64,000 bases of DNA. Origin: Eudromia elegans (taxonomy: Eukaryota > Chordata > Aves > Tinamiformes > Tinamidae). Positions 10,847 to 25,800 of this stretch are shown piece by piece. A program made the position numbers and the translations under genes. The stretch lies in NCBI GenBank assembly GCA_003342815.1, contig PTEX01000003.1, positions 3,194,567 through 3,258,566 on the forward strand. Reading direction: 5' to 3'. The first letter of the stretch is position 1; each line of letters starts with the position of its first letter. The notes below the pieces were generated by a model. It made no database searches, was not told where the DNA came from, and worked only from the letters and a program-made list of their open reading frames with translations.

Positions 10847-13800
10847 CTGTTTAAAATATTGAGAGGAAAAAAAAAGAAAAAAGAAAAATCATTAATTGGT
10901 GCATGCTACTAACAATTTAACAATTAAGACAATTTAACTTAAGTCACAGAATAGCAGACTATAAGCAGTCAGCCTCTAAAGACAGAATTGCATCTGTTAA
11001 AAATTTCAGATTTTCAAAAATAAGAGCGTATCATCCTACCTATAGTAAGATTGCCCCTATATGGGACTTTTGTTCCATGCTTAAATTTTGTATCTTCCTC
11101 TAAAATAAGAGTAACTAATGTATATCTTTACCTCAGTAGCTCTTGGTTTTAAAATATTTTTAAAAATTCCAAGAGCTCTCACCAAAATAAAAGCCACTTG
11201 TTGTGTCCTTAAAGCATAGAATAAAACTCTTCAAAATTTGAATTTTCTGAAAATATTTAAAGGGTTACAGTGAATAACTAAACCAAATGTTATGTGTCAA
11301 GTGATTAAAACACCCATACAGACAACATTCCTACAACTAAATATAAACAAATGCCCATTGTTCTTTTCCAGAGTTAGTCAACATAGAGCTCATTAAGTCA
11401 TGTTAATTAGCTCATAATATATTTTCAATGCTGTTTTACCCTATTATCTTCTATTGAAAACGGAGAAGGGATTATTTTCATCTTAGGAAATAAATTCTTC
11501 TATGTCAATGTAGTCCAATACCAACAGCTAGATACTATGTCTAGTATAGTAATTTCAATTACTGCTTCTTAATATACACACAATTATCTGAAATTAAGCA
11601 TTCAACAAAACTGCAACAGTTCTTCACTATTTTCAGTTTGCAGCCTTTCCTATGGCATATTTTAAACATGATCACCTCACGGTCCATCACTGACATGTCC
11701 TTTGCATGGTATTTAGCACTGTTTTCTCCAGGGCCTCCAAAATGCAATCACTGACATACTGACTAGCTCATCTACCTGTGATGATTATAGGACACATATC
11801 TTTTACACAGCCTGGGTGTTCTCAGTGCCCTTCACTCTATGTTAGATTGACCATCATCCCCTTCAAGTCCTTAAGAGAATACTAGGATAAGAATCATGCT
11901 ACCGTTGCAATTATTTCATAGTTATTCACTGCCTTTTACTAGCAGTGAAAACGGTTTCAATATTCCCTATGCATTCACGCTTGTCATCCAATCTTTCAGT
12001 CCTCCCAAGCTATTCGCAAAACATCATGTGAATATACATTTTACATACTTAGAAGACACACCATACAAACATTAACTTGCAACCTAAGGGCATTCAAGAA
12101 AAATAATTGGACATCTGAGGTATGAAGAGAAGATAATTTTATTCCATACAAAAGCTGCATGATCAAACATCAACCATAAGCCCAGATGTCCACAGCTCTA
12201 CTACCTAAAAGGCCATTTTTAGCAAAATACATGACTTTTTGTTAACAGTGAAAGACAGCAAGCAGCCATTCAAAAGAACAGAAAAAACTAGGGGTGGGAC
12301 ACAACGACGGGAGAAGAATTTGAGAAAACTTGTCCAGTAGGAGATTTTAGGAATGAACTTAAAGCTACACAAATATTAACAACATTAGGACTGGGAACCC
12401 CAGCTGAAGCTGTTCACACAATCCTCTAGCTCTGGAATAAAAGCATCCTTTGCCATAGATTCTGGGGGAGTTGAAGAGGGAACAGATGGCTCTTTCCATA
12501 TAGAAAAGGTAAAACCATCCCAGGAACTGTCACAAGCAGGCACAATACGTTGAGTCTCTCATCAGCCTCCACAAGAAACCACGTGGGCTAACACTGATAA
12601 ATAAGCCCAGACGGCTCTTTTAAATCACATAAATTGCATAGACTGTATTACATAGAACAGAGACTCCATGGAGCAGGTGGCTCCATGATTTCAGAAATAG
12701 GCCAATGGAAAGATGCCTTCTGACATTCAGACAAACTCCAAAATTGCTTTCTGCAGCTCCCTATTTCTGCTGACTGCCTACACAGGTTGATTCTAGAAGT
12801 TACTACAGCTGGGGGTGTCTACACCACAGATTTGGGAGATAAAGCCCATCTACAAAAGCCAACTCCTTTGTCCCAGACTAAAAATAAAAATGAATAGAAG
12901 TTGATTCCTGTGAAAGAAGATCCTCATGGAAGAATCTCAGAAAATGAATGTAAAGACACAAAGAATACAGAGAACAAGTAAAGCTGGACACTGTAGTCTC
13001 CTGAGATGGTATTCAGCATTCTTTCAAGATTTTAGGAAACACAGCAGAACTACTTCCAAGCTGCAACTCAGTGAAGCTAAATGCCACAGGGCGCCTCCAG
13101 CTTCAAATGCCAACTGCAGAGAAAATATGGATGCAATAAAAACCCCTGTGATTAGACAGCCTCATCAGCCTTGTCCAGTAGTAGGAATATCCTTCAGATA
13201 ACAGAAAATATAGGTCAAATGATTACATGAAATTTAGAATCGCAGTGTTCTGGAGCAGAACAGGTTCTCTCGGAATAAAAATTGTTAGAAAACTTTTTGG
13301 CAAGGATCTTAAATTAAAGGATTATTTTTATGGCAGTCACTGTCACAAAGTCACTGTCACAAAGATGGGATGAGAACAACAAAGTTTGCTCTGCTGGAAG
13401 AGGCTCAGTGTGTCCTACCCATCTTTGGTGCTCATGGCACTTCATTTGAAGATTTTTTTTTAAGAGTGCACAAGCAGACCCCAGACTGAGAGCACTACTG
13501 CAGCCACGGCAGCACAGCATGTGACTGCGGCAGCTCTGGTGTAAGCAGAATCTGGACGAGATTCCTGAAGCTCTTTCAGTTTCTCACTTCGAGTCTCAAA
13601 AACACAGAGCACCCTCCCAGAAGGGCATCTTCTAAATGGTACAACAGCCCACGCGACCACCTAAGAAAGAATCTGTCCAAACAAGTTTGGTATCTGTTGA
13701 TGCAAGAAAATCATTTTAAAAATAATTTTGTCCACATTTCCTAAGTGTTCAGATAATAAGCTGGTCAGAAAATCAAAACAGCCCTACAGATAGACCAAAC

Positions 13801-16800
13801 AAAAATGTTAATAATAATTAATATATAAATAATAATATTCCAACTCAGATAGCTGAATGAAACCAACCACCCTGAGCATGTTCTGACAATTTCTACCACA
13901 CACAACACACCAGGGACCTGTGGTGGTCACTCTCCTGTGGGAACACAAGCAAAATGAATCTCCTATTTCGTCTGCTCACACCCCCCGCAGTGTGAACGCC
14001 CACATGCCCCCCAGTCTGACACTACAAGGTAAATTCTGGGTTCTGTGGAGAGCACAGAAGGACATTCTGCAGCACTGCAGTATTTTATAATGGGAGATAG
14101 TAGCTAAACTTGCTTCCCTGGAGGTATTTATATCCAAGGTCTGCAATTCAGGAATATTAGCAACAAGACATGATTCTGTGCTTAAGAAAACCCCTTTCAT
14201 TGCAAAACAAAAACAGAAAACAAACAAACAGAAATTTTTCATTTTAAAGCCTAGGATTAAAAAGACAGTCCAACTCATTTAGGCTTATGGAAAAGTGAAG
14301 TCTGAAGACCAGATATGAATATGAGCAAGGCTTTTGCTGATACAAAGTGGAAAGCAAGGTACTGCATGGTGACATCAGATTGCTTCCTGGCACGCATTCC
14401 TTTACCCATTCAAAGAGGATCTTTCACTGCTCATCTTATTGCATAAGGGCACTATAACTTTTCTCCTTTATGTCTTTAAACACATCATATTTGCTTTTTT
14501 AGTGTCCTTTCTAAATATTATTGTACAGGATTAAATATTTCAGAAAAATGGGTCCAAAGGTTTCAAAAGCTGAGTTTCCTCAAGATCAGCAGGGAGGGGA
14601 GAGAGACGGTAGAGGAACTTTTCCGGCCAAGTTCCGGTCCAAGGCTGTCACACAATTTTCTCCTCTGAAATAACCCTCTTTGTCAGCAAGTTCATGGGCT
14701 GCAGAGAGCTCTCTGATGACTTATGATAACAGCATACAAGCTGATAGTGAGAAAAAAATGCTGTCAAATTTGACTGGTCACAAAATACATATTAGAACTA
14801 CTGCACAGAACAAGGCTAAACACGAAATGTAAAAGTTTCCCTAATGGGAAATAATAGTGTAGCGAATAATTTTTTATAAGATGCAAATTTTAAGCTTATT
14901 GTATTTTAAGAATCCCATAGAGATTAAGTGCACTGTTCCTTTTAAGATAACTTAGGGGGAAAGGGAAGTTGAAGAAAATAAATGCTTTTTTTATAGAAAA
15001 AAATCAAGGTCATAAAGGGAGGGGTAGGCATGTATTATACCATGTGTGCAGCAAATGTTGCTTAAAGGAATTTTAAACTAGGCCTGGCTAGTGATGAAAG
15101 TGCAATTATAATTCAGAATTTATTATAATAGTTTTGGAATACAAATAATGCATTTAAAAGCACTTTAAAATATAAGTTTGCTACCAAGCTGCACCTGTTA
15201 ATACAGAAAATCCATCATTAATAAGGAACTGAGCTATATTTAACCAAATTTTACAACCCAAGAGATATGTTCAAGCAATAAGTGAAATACAAGTACGAAT
15301 ATTTTTTTCAGTAAACCAAGTCAGATCTGTGTTTCAATACCGTATCATTAAATTTGTGTTAAGCAACTGAACGTGACTTCATATCAAAACTCATCACCAC
15401 ATTAGAACAGTTATGACACACATTTGGAATCTAAAACCACTACTTAAACACCACACTTTAAAACTGTAACAATAATAGAAATAATTATTTCTCAAATCTT
15501 TACACTCAAGAGTTAAGATGCAGTCCTGAACATATGTTCATTTAACTGAACAGGTTAAAAAACTATCAATTCAAACACTCCTCTCCAGGGGAAAATAAAT
15601 CCTAATGTAACTAGCGGGATAGGCTTCTCATTAAAGCTAAACTTGGACAAAGTCCAGAATAAATTTAAGGAAATATGAACAAGCAAGTCTTGCTGTGTAG
15701 TGGCATGGAGTGAAAATGAATCTGTCCTAATTAAATGATTTTTAAATACACTTTGGTTGTACCCAGTTTGCTGACAAACTGTAATACAGACTTGCTGAAA
15801 TATTTGGATAAATCTGGCATACCATTAAAGAAAATAGTTTTCTTCACTGTTTTTGAATGAAAACATTGGTCTGTATTATACACCCATGTGCAGGCACCAA
15901 TATGACCAATCCATGCAAGTTCACAGGCCTGCTATGAAATATTTCCAGCGTGTAGACTTTAGGAACAGCAACTCATTCTTTTAAAATCAACACCTCAGAG
16001 TGATTGAAAGAATATAGTGGCAAACAGCTGGCTCCAGAGGTTTATATAGAGTCCCCAACTGCAAAGCTGGAACCTGCAAAATGTTTCCAAAAATTCAATT
16101 TTTGCTATTACTCATATCCTGTACAGTAAAATACGATTAGTTCATTTTTTCCAAAATAACAGAACCAGCAACCTGCTACTAGAACCCAGAAACAGACTTA
16201 CAAGAACCTAAATGTAATTTAAATGCCTAAATAGTCTCAGTCAGCATGCGTACACCCTTCCTCTTGAGCAAACAAAACGTATGCTGATTTATATTTGACA
16301 GGAACACCAGTTTCATTTGCACACACACAATACAATCTGAACCTTCATACCAAGTTAAGGAGAATAAAGGAACCAAGCACCATTTTTTTTCCATTACAAT
16401 TTTCATCCTTCTTATCATCATTTAAGCAAATATTTTGGGATAAGTCAAAAAAGGTCTGAATAGTGCTTAGTTTTAACATTGACAGCTATCAAAATTCTGA
16501 ACAGTGCACAGGAGGAATAAGGGAAAAGGAAGTTAGCCATTATAAACTTGATTTGTTTTTCCTTTTAATACTGCTACATAGAATAAAAACAGTCATAACA
16601 CACACTCATATACACTGGCACTATTTCTTGTCTTAAGGAAGTAACGCACAGTTATTTGTGCTACAGAACAAGTTTGTTATTAACAAATAATAAATAAAGC
16701 ACACTTTGGAAAATTTTGGTTCCAAAACCAAATGGATTTCTGTATAGGATTTTTGTTTTTTCATTCAACATAAGCTCTGCTGGGACTATCTATCTTAGAA

Positions 16801-19800
16801 AAAAAATCCAATATTTAAATATGTATTTGTAATTTCTAATTCAATTATTCAATCAGTGATGAGAAAGAATCTTGGTAGAGTGTCAATTCAGACATGAACT
16901 TCAGGAAAAATACAGACCGATTGAAAATACAAATCTGTGAAACAATCGTAAAAATAAAACAGACAAACTGCAAGTCTAAATAAGCCATAGAGAATTGATG
17001 AGGATTTTTAAAACTCTCAATGCACTGGATGTTTTAATGGAACAGTAAAATTTAGACTTATCTTGCAGAACAGGAATAAAGGTATTACTATAGCAGCAAA
17101 ACTAATTGCCAAAATGAAGTAAATATCCAAAGGGAAGAAACCCTGCAGAAAGCTCTATTTCAAGCAAAGAACGCAAGAGCATGGACATACATGGTAGGAA
17201 CTTTATAACTTTGATTGTTTTTTAATCAATTAGCCTGTTACATCTGGACACTAAAAAAAGATCATCATTATAGTAGAATAATATTCCTGGTCCTGAAGCT
17301 CAATGCAGTCGGAAGCAGTGGTCCCAGTGGGATGTGTTCTGTAACTTTATCTGCTGGGGGATACCAAGAGAAAATGTTGAAGGCTGCAAAAAAAACAAAG
17401 AGCTGGAATCTGAGGATGGGAAAGACTTTATTTTCCTGGGCTCGAATCCAGCCACATGAAGCATAAGATGAGTCCTTCTACCCACTGCATTAAAAGTTTC
17501 TAAGCAAAGTGAGAAGGAAGCCTACTTCTACAGTCACCGGCTAACTATGTGCCTCAAAAGGCAACAAATTTGAACTAAAGAGACTTACGGGTTTCAGCAA
17601 GATGATGGCTGTGTTTTCAGTTTTATTTTGCAGTACATTACAGACATAGGTGGCTGCTGAAGAAAGCAATACAGCAAGGTGTTAAAATTACAGCTGAATT
17701 AGAGAAATGTTTAGGAAGTTCAGACTAAATTAACTTCATTGGCTTTGGAAAAGCTCATCAGCTGCTACAAAGCTGAACTCCCACCAAGTTTTAGTAGAGT
17801 CACTAATTGCTATTTCTGTCTTTGAAAAAAAAAAAAAATCTCGTTTCTCACTGCTTATTAATGACGCATCATTAAAATCATTACATTGACAGAAGCAATC
17901 CATGAAAGAATAAAAATGCCAAGTCTCTGCTCTGAGGACATTCCCATACGAGCACTCTGTTCTGTTTATGTGCTTAAGGTATATATGGGTAGTTTTACGT
18001 ACATCACCAGCACCCTCAATCTGGTGCATGAAGTTGCATCTTTGAAGAACTTCCGACTTCCCCAAGGTCGGAATGGGAAGAATCAGAAAATAAAGGTTAA
18101 GAATTCTCTTTTTGCAAATCTGATTTATGACAACTCAGGACATTTTTGCATACTTCACATATCTATTTGCTTGATGCTGCAGGATGGCTTACTAGTTTTT
18201 AATCAGGTCTATGAATCTCTATTTGTCATTCCTTTTGAGTACATTAATGGGGAAAAAACAAAGGGCTTGACAATCCAAGTAATACGACTATGACAATTTT
18301 GGTACACATAACTGGGATGAAAGATGCAAAGATAATCCTATTTAAAAAAATGCAGCTAGAAATCTGGGAAAAAGGAAGGACATCCTATAGGCAACCCTGA
18401 AGGTAGTGCAAAGGAAATCACGCTAAAAGCAGAGCACTTTCATATCTGCTGTTTGTGTTGTGCCTTGTTTCTTTCTGGGAGACCTAGCTCCTTGGAAAAG
18501 ATGCAGTGCCAAAATAAATGTAATAATTACCAGGATGGTGCTGGGAAATGTTAAGAAGGTTTTTTCCCCAAGCCGGGAAACCAGCTGGAACTTAGAGACG
18601 CTGTCACTGTGCAAGCACAGATGACCGAGACCAAAGCCAGAGGTAAGTAAGTTAAAGTAAAAATTTTTGCTGTCAATAAAGCCACAGGTATCCATGAACC
18701 TCCAAGAAGCAAACATCTATGTTAATTTGGAAAAAAAACAAAGCAAGTGTTACTGTTTTTATCTTTTGTAAATCCAGAAAATCCATTCCCATTTTGTATT
18801 ACGGTTTAAGATACTACAATATAATCCAATCTCCAGTTGCAGAGGTGGAGCAGCGTTTGGGGACCATCTTCCAAGAGAGCAGCCTACCTTTCTGCAGAGA
18901 GCAGCAGCCTCTCCCCCTCCTCCTCCCTTCTCCTTCCCCCAACACACACTGCCAGAAGCTGGAGCAACAGCCACTAAATCAATCTCTAAACCTGCCATGC
19001 CATGGCATGCCATTTGGTTGCCATTAGAGGGTAACGCAAGGAGCCAGGAGGGCTCAGCAATCTGCTGATGCTCAGGGCAGAAAATCGCAGCCAGCTACAA
19101 GGCCCGATGGCCTCAGAGTAAGAATATGAAGTCTCCTTCCCTCTTGGCTCAGATAGCCACCCCTAAACTGCTCTTGTCAGGGGAACAGGAGTCATGACTG
19201 ACAACGCTGTGAGCAGCAACTGCTTCCACCAGCCCCCCATGGCTTCACAAGTACAAGCAGCAGCTCGGATGGGAACCAGTTCCTCCAACATAAGGAAAAT
19301 CCACACAGTCAGTTCAGCAGCTAGTAATACAGTTGTGCATTTGCTTAACGTTGAAATATTAGGAGCACAGACAAGGACTTGCTTAATGCAGATTTCTATC
19401 CAATATTATCTATTGAAATGGCACTCATTCTTTTGTTTTAAAATTATTTAAATTATTTTTCTTCTTCCCAAGTAAGATGCCACAATCGCCAGCTTAAATA
19501 CAAGTATAAGTTATTTTCTAGAAACTTTCTAGAAACTTTGTTTTTAAGAACACACAAATATTTTCAATTCTACTAATGACTTAAGATTGCAAACTGTTTT
19601 CCTACTCCAAATTTGCAATACAAATTTCACCTTTGCCTTTTCTTAAAGCTTTTTGGAATTTGATCAAATGCATTAGAGAATTACACATACATTACAATTG
19701 CTCTTAGTAAGGTCTTTTCCAATTATAATGATTCTATGAATCTTTACAAGAAACACAGCCCAAAATATACCCCATTTCACAGGCCCTAGTTATAGCAAGG

Positions 19801-22800
19801 GCCTTTCTATAGGATAGATAAATGACAGAAGAAATTAGTGATAGAGGAACACAAAGATCCCCAAAAAATTACCTTCCTTTTCTGCATTTCTAATGGTAAG
19901 AGAAAAAGAAAGTCTTCGGCTTAAGGAAGGGTGGGGAGCAAACACAAAGAAAGCCACACAAATGAGGGACCAAATAAATATGCAAAGAAAAGGAAGCATC
20001 TTTTCAGTATTTTCAATAAAATGGGAAAGATGGATAGGAAGAAATGTAAGGACAGAAGAAACAAGTACATGTGAAGTAAAGGACTGCATGACTGTACCCT
20101 CTTTGGTAGTTCTTGCAAACTGAAAGTAGGCATCTGGAAAAACAAAGACTATATTTAGAGTGTGGAATGAAACGCTGATAAGAGGAACAGTAAGAAAAAT
20201 CAAATGCTCCAAATCTTCTGCCCTCCTCACCTGTCCTCCTTTCCTTTCCTTTCTTCCAAATTCAGTCTGAAGATCTCCAGAGAAGGAAACTCCACAGCCT
20301 CTCTGGGCAGCCTGTGCCAGGGCTCTGGCACCCACACAGGAAAAAAATTCTTCCTCACATGGACATGGAATCACCTGTTTCAATTAATACCCTTTATCCC
20401 TTGTCCTGTCACTGGCCACCACTGAGAAGAGTTTGACGCCTCATCTTCCCCTCAGGTATTCATACATATTGATGAGATCCCCTCTCAGACTTCTCTTCTC
20501 CAGGCTAAACAGGCCCAGCTCCCTTAGTCTTTCCTCATACGGTAGATGCTCCAGTCCCTTAATTATCTTTGTTGCTCTATGCTGGACCCTCTCTAGAAGT
20601 TCCACATCCCTCTTGTACTATCTCAAAACTTATGACAATAGACTATCAAAAACGGCAATGAATTTCAACATATTTTCATATTCAAATGTAAGAATCACAA
20701 AAAAAAGTCCAGCTAGAGTAAGCTGAAATTTCTTTCCAAAAATCACAAAACTCACAGTTTGAAACTACTCAAAGGCGGCCCAAACATTAGCATGTGCTCA
20801 GTATAGTCCAATATAGTACTTGTTCCCCAGTATATACAACTAACAGGTACTTCAATTTATTTTTAAAAATACTACTAAGGAAATAAAAATTAAGGCAAAA
20901 CTACGAATAACTAGGATAAAAGTTCTTAAGGAAAAATGGTGAGGATGTTTCCTTGTACACAACAGTATTTCCCTCGGTCTAAAACCAGACAGATCCTGGC
21001 ATGAGAGAAGGCTTTTGCTCATAGAAAAGGAAAAGGGCTAAATGCATTAACAGGATTCATCACCTGGACTCCTATAACACATAGAGATAAAACCTCTTCT
21101 GGAGATGGGGTCCTAAGTTTCTCCAACCTAGGGAAGAAGGGAGAGGAAGCAAAGCTTCTAAGGAAATATTAAACATAGCACTTCTGTGAAGCAGGATTAT
21201 TTGGTACCCAAGGGAATCATTCAGAATTTCCTTTCAGAAACATAACGATGTAGGGAATTATACAAAAAGTCTTAATACATGAAAGATGATGCCAATTCTA
21301 TAACTTGAAGAAAATCAACTACACAACTGTAAAACAAAGCTTTCATCAAATTCCCCTGATATTCTCGTTAAAAAATTGTGAAGAAAAAAGTAGAAGATAA
21401 AAGAGCAAATGCAACAGCATGCTAAAACTCCTTCAAAATTCGTCCTCACAACTAATATCAGAATGGGATGGGCTCACAGGATGTGATCCAGGCCCAGGGC
21501 CCAGTTTCAGGAAGCCATTTCTATATTAGTGATTTAAACAAGAGTTTCTTTCTTTTAGGGAATGAACAGAGAGCAAGAGGGAAGAACAGGTCAGCATATA
21601 GGGTATGAACTGAGCCGTAACAGAGGCAAGAGAATGATTTCCACAGAGATTTATTTAGTAGGGTGAGTGCAAGCTCAGAGACTACTTCTCTTAAACACAG
21701 ATACACTTGTGGAGAAAAGCAGAGAAAAACAGAATCCAGCATTTGCAGGTGAAATTCTGGAGAAGGGAGTGACATTTTGTGTGCACAACTCCCACCAGAA
21801 CACTCCCAGGAGCTTTAAGGCCACAATCCACATAGGTAAACTCATAAACTTAAAATATTGCTGAAAATCCTATCAAGTTTCCTACAGACAGTAATTATGC
21901 TAAGTAAGACAAACAAGGTTTCTAAATGCATTCAATAAAGTATAAAAAAAGGAATAAAAGCAAAAGGTGGCTTTAGCTCTGAAAAATCCTATATATTTTG
22001 AATGAAAAATAATTTACTTGTCTTCTGTAAAAATGCCAACAAATATTGATGGCAAGACAGTTGCTAGAATCTGGCTAAAATAAAGGACCATTACTTTCTA
22101 AGTAGTAAGTATAATGTATGCAATCATGCCATCACTCTCCCTGGACAGATATTAATTATTAGGCTTAATTTATTTTCACTGAAGTGCCTTGACAACTACC
22201 TAGTCTAAATAATTACAGTGGAAACCCTACACATGACCACCCCTTGCAGTCAGCTCTGCTGAATTTCTTTCTCATGGACAACACTGAAAAATACAACTGC
22301 TTCCAATTTACATTGATTAAAAGTGCACTTTTAACAGATTTGCTGAATGCTGCCTGCCACATCTGCTGAGAAGCAGTAACATTAGATCTGGACTTGATTA
22401 AAAAAAAAAATTAAACCAGAGGCTTCCAACTGAAGTTAATTTGTAGTCACAGTAATCAAGCGGCAAGTCAGACACACAGACCCTCTGGACAGAAGGTCAT
22501 TCCTGGTAAATGACAGCAGTTCCTTCCAGAAAGCTGTAGCTGCAATTGCCACAAAAACATTCGTGGCAAGGAAACTTTATATGCTAATACCACTGTAGAT
22601 TAGAAAATGTTCCACACAAGTCCTTTAAGCATCTTCCTCCTTAGGCAACTTGCAAGCCTGATCAGCTTAGTTTTATCCAAGAAACTTTAAAAGCAAAAGA
22701 TACATTCAACTGTTATCTGTGAAAGACCGTTCTCCTGCTAAAAACAAGCCCCAAATCACCCTATACTACCATACACAACTAGCATACGTAAATCTCCAAA

Positions 22801-25800
22801 CACACAGAAAGGTGCACAGTAAATTTTCTGAGAGTATCAAATTGCCTGTTTGCAAGACATACTGCAAACAGCTACAAGAAAAACAAAAAAAGACTAATTT
22901 AAAATTATTTCCTCTAATGTGTCTCCTATTTTAAGGCACACAAGCATACAATGTCTAAGCAATCCAGAGTACTTCCCAGGCTGTTGGTTCACTTTTGAGA
23001 CTACTCTACATGATCATCTTTTCAGATCTCACCAGAAAGACTTTCTCTTCCTTTCCTTCTATTCTTACACAACCCAAATCCCTGGCATATTTGAGCAGTC
23101 TAAGCAGGCTTTTACATATAGCAGTCTAACTCACATGACACTGATCTGGCCAGAACTCCGTGCAGTCCCATACACTGATGGCATCTGTTCAGGCATGCAA
23201 GCTTAGATCTTTTTTGTTACTAAGGATAGTCTGTTACTAAGAATTTTCATCTGGCAGTTATATCCAATTACTGACATAGCTAATAGTCACAATCGAATGC
23301 TACAAAATGAGTTTCATGTGTTTTCAACCTGCCTCTGCTTCTGACTCAGGAACTCAGCACACCCCTCAACTGCCCATATGAAACACAATCCACATCCCAT
23401 CCAAATTGACATTACTCTTGATTTACTGTGACTAGTCAATAAAACCAGCTGCCAAAACCAAGAACTAAGTGTCAATTTATTGGAAAACTTTGTAGATTTA
23501 TGATCTAATGTTCACAGTCTTTGGATATGTGCCTCTGTGTTTCCTGCCAGCAAGGTCCATTTGGCTCTTAACAGCACACGATTGCACTGAGCTGCATGAC
23601 AGTTACATCTCATGACTCTCAAACTTGCACATCTACTGTCATTTCTAATACAATGCAGTATTACTTCACTGGGCGTGCCATGTGAAGATGTTTCATCAAG
23701 ATAGTAACAAAGACAGTGAGCTCACCTGATCCTCCATTAGATGTTTTTAATCCTTTCTGTAGCTTTCAGTAAATCCTAAAGTCTACTATGGCCATCATCA
23801 ATAGTATCGTATCGGCAAAGGCCATGTCAGCAAGAGGTGACTTGCTTGCTTAAAAAGCCCTACTATTTGACAAATCAGATCTTGAGCTACCACACTACCT
23901 GTGGATCAAATAAATTATTCACATTCTGGTCAATTCTTTGTGGTACCATTAAATGCATATGGGATTTTTAAAATGACCAATAAGGCAGACATAAGCAGGT
24001 GCACTTCATGACTCACACTGCTGAACACAATGTTCTAACTGGATTGTGGCCTTGTCAGGCAGTCTAATAATGATAAATGCTGACAATGGAAATAGTTGAG
24101 TGGCATAGCACTGTATGGCTTTGATTAAGGTACGGATGTTTGCACTGTAAGGGTTACATGCAGAAATAAAGTTGTATAGAGACAGACATGGCTTTACAAC
24201 AAATGTTTTAGCAGAATAGAGTAACTAAACAGAATAATATTTTAAGCCAAATTCGTTGCACAAAGCAATCACTCCTGGAAACTATACAGCGACAAAGTCA
24301 AAATAGGCCAGTAAGTCAGGTAAAAAAACCAGCAAATGTTGAGGTTCATGCTGCTGAGAAGTCACATTCTCAATATACTTGTAGAGTAGCCAACAGAGGG
24401 TTATGGTATTGCATGTCAATAAAATGTAAAGACAGCAAATTCTTGAAACATACTGAATATTTACTTCAATAATTAAGTCTGTGTTGAAATATTAAGAATG
24501 AATATACATATTATAGAAACAAAGCCTGCAGAAAGCACAACGTATATTCCAAGCTAGGATCTCTGTGTCCAGATTTCTGTGGTGATCTTTCAGTACTATG
24601 AAATCACGTATTAATCAAATGACTGTTTCAAGGCTGCAATCCCCAACTGTTAATAAGTAAATAAAGAGATACATCCCTGGGCAGCCGAGGTGCTCACCAT
24701 AATAGTTCACATAACTTTCTTCGACAGAAGAGCAAGTTTTAAACTTCTGTCAGTAATAGACAAATCTTCAATAAAAAGCTAAAGGAAAGAGAAAAATGTC
24801 TGCACAATCAAATCAAGAACGCCCAACATGTCGGTACAACAGTTTTAGTTCCATCTCAGAACTAGTTTGGCCAAATCTAACTGGTTATCAATGTTCCCAA
24901 ACCTCAGAAGCGCTTCATTCATATATTCAGTTTGCCAAGGTGCTCCCATGTTCAAGATATCATTGACTCCTAACTTGGTTACTCTGTCCAGCATAGGAGA
25001 GTTTCCTACATGAAAATATTTAAATTGGAAATAATTAACTAAAACTCAAAAATAGTAGACAATACAAAGAGGACATTAGCTTGCTGGAATTTGTTGTCCT
25101 GACACATACGAAGAATAATACATCACAGCTCTTTAAATAACAATAAAGATAACTTTCAAAAGTTTAGGTACAGCTCATTGACATGCTCTCCCATTTTACA
25201 GCTATCTGGATTTAAAGGCAATTCTGTGGCAAAAGACACTGAGTCAGATCTTCAGCAGAGGTAAGTTCAGGGTGTGGGCTCCATCAGCATACTTCCTGTG
25301 CACCAGGTAGCAGCATTCACACACAGTTTCTGACCTTCAATACATTAAGTGGAAGTTTTAATCAAAAAATCACAGAAGAATTTCAGTTGGGAAAGATCTC
25401 AGTAGATCATCTAATCTAGTCCAGTTTCCTGATCTGCACTTTTGCTATCTTTCAAAATTGCAGTCTGCTACAATAGATTTTTTTCTGTTATTTAGAATTA
25501 AGACTCTCTGGAAGCTCAAACCTTACTTATTCCCCTAAAAACATGATTCCTTTTCCAGACGCCTACCAGATCAATTAGTGCAAAATGGGCCTGCAGTAAC
25601 TTCAAGATCTCTACATTCTGGAAGGAGTGAAATAAAATAAACAGAAAAGAACTATTTATGACATTTGGAGGTAACACCAATAGATAAGACACGGCTCATG
25701 CTGACAAGAATCCTTTTTCCTCAGAAACTTTCAGCTATGATTGGCACACTGCCTATGTAAAATCGGCTTAAGACAATGTTTGCAGAAAATGGTTCAAAAG

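Noticed and set aside
18996-19009. 14-bp perfect palindrome CATGCCATGGCATG
   Set aside because: Short, made of CATG units, with no operator-like context in a vertebrate intron.
19835-20383. Minus-strand ORF of 182 codons
   Set aside because: Its N-terminal part is the CR1 3' region read in frame (the peptide [16 protein letters not shown] recurs in the CR1 at 61438) and the rest is low-complexity Phe/Leu-rich sequence. Not a gene.
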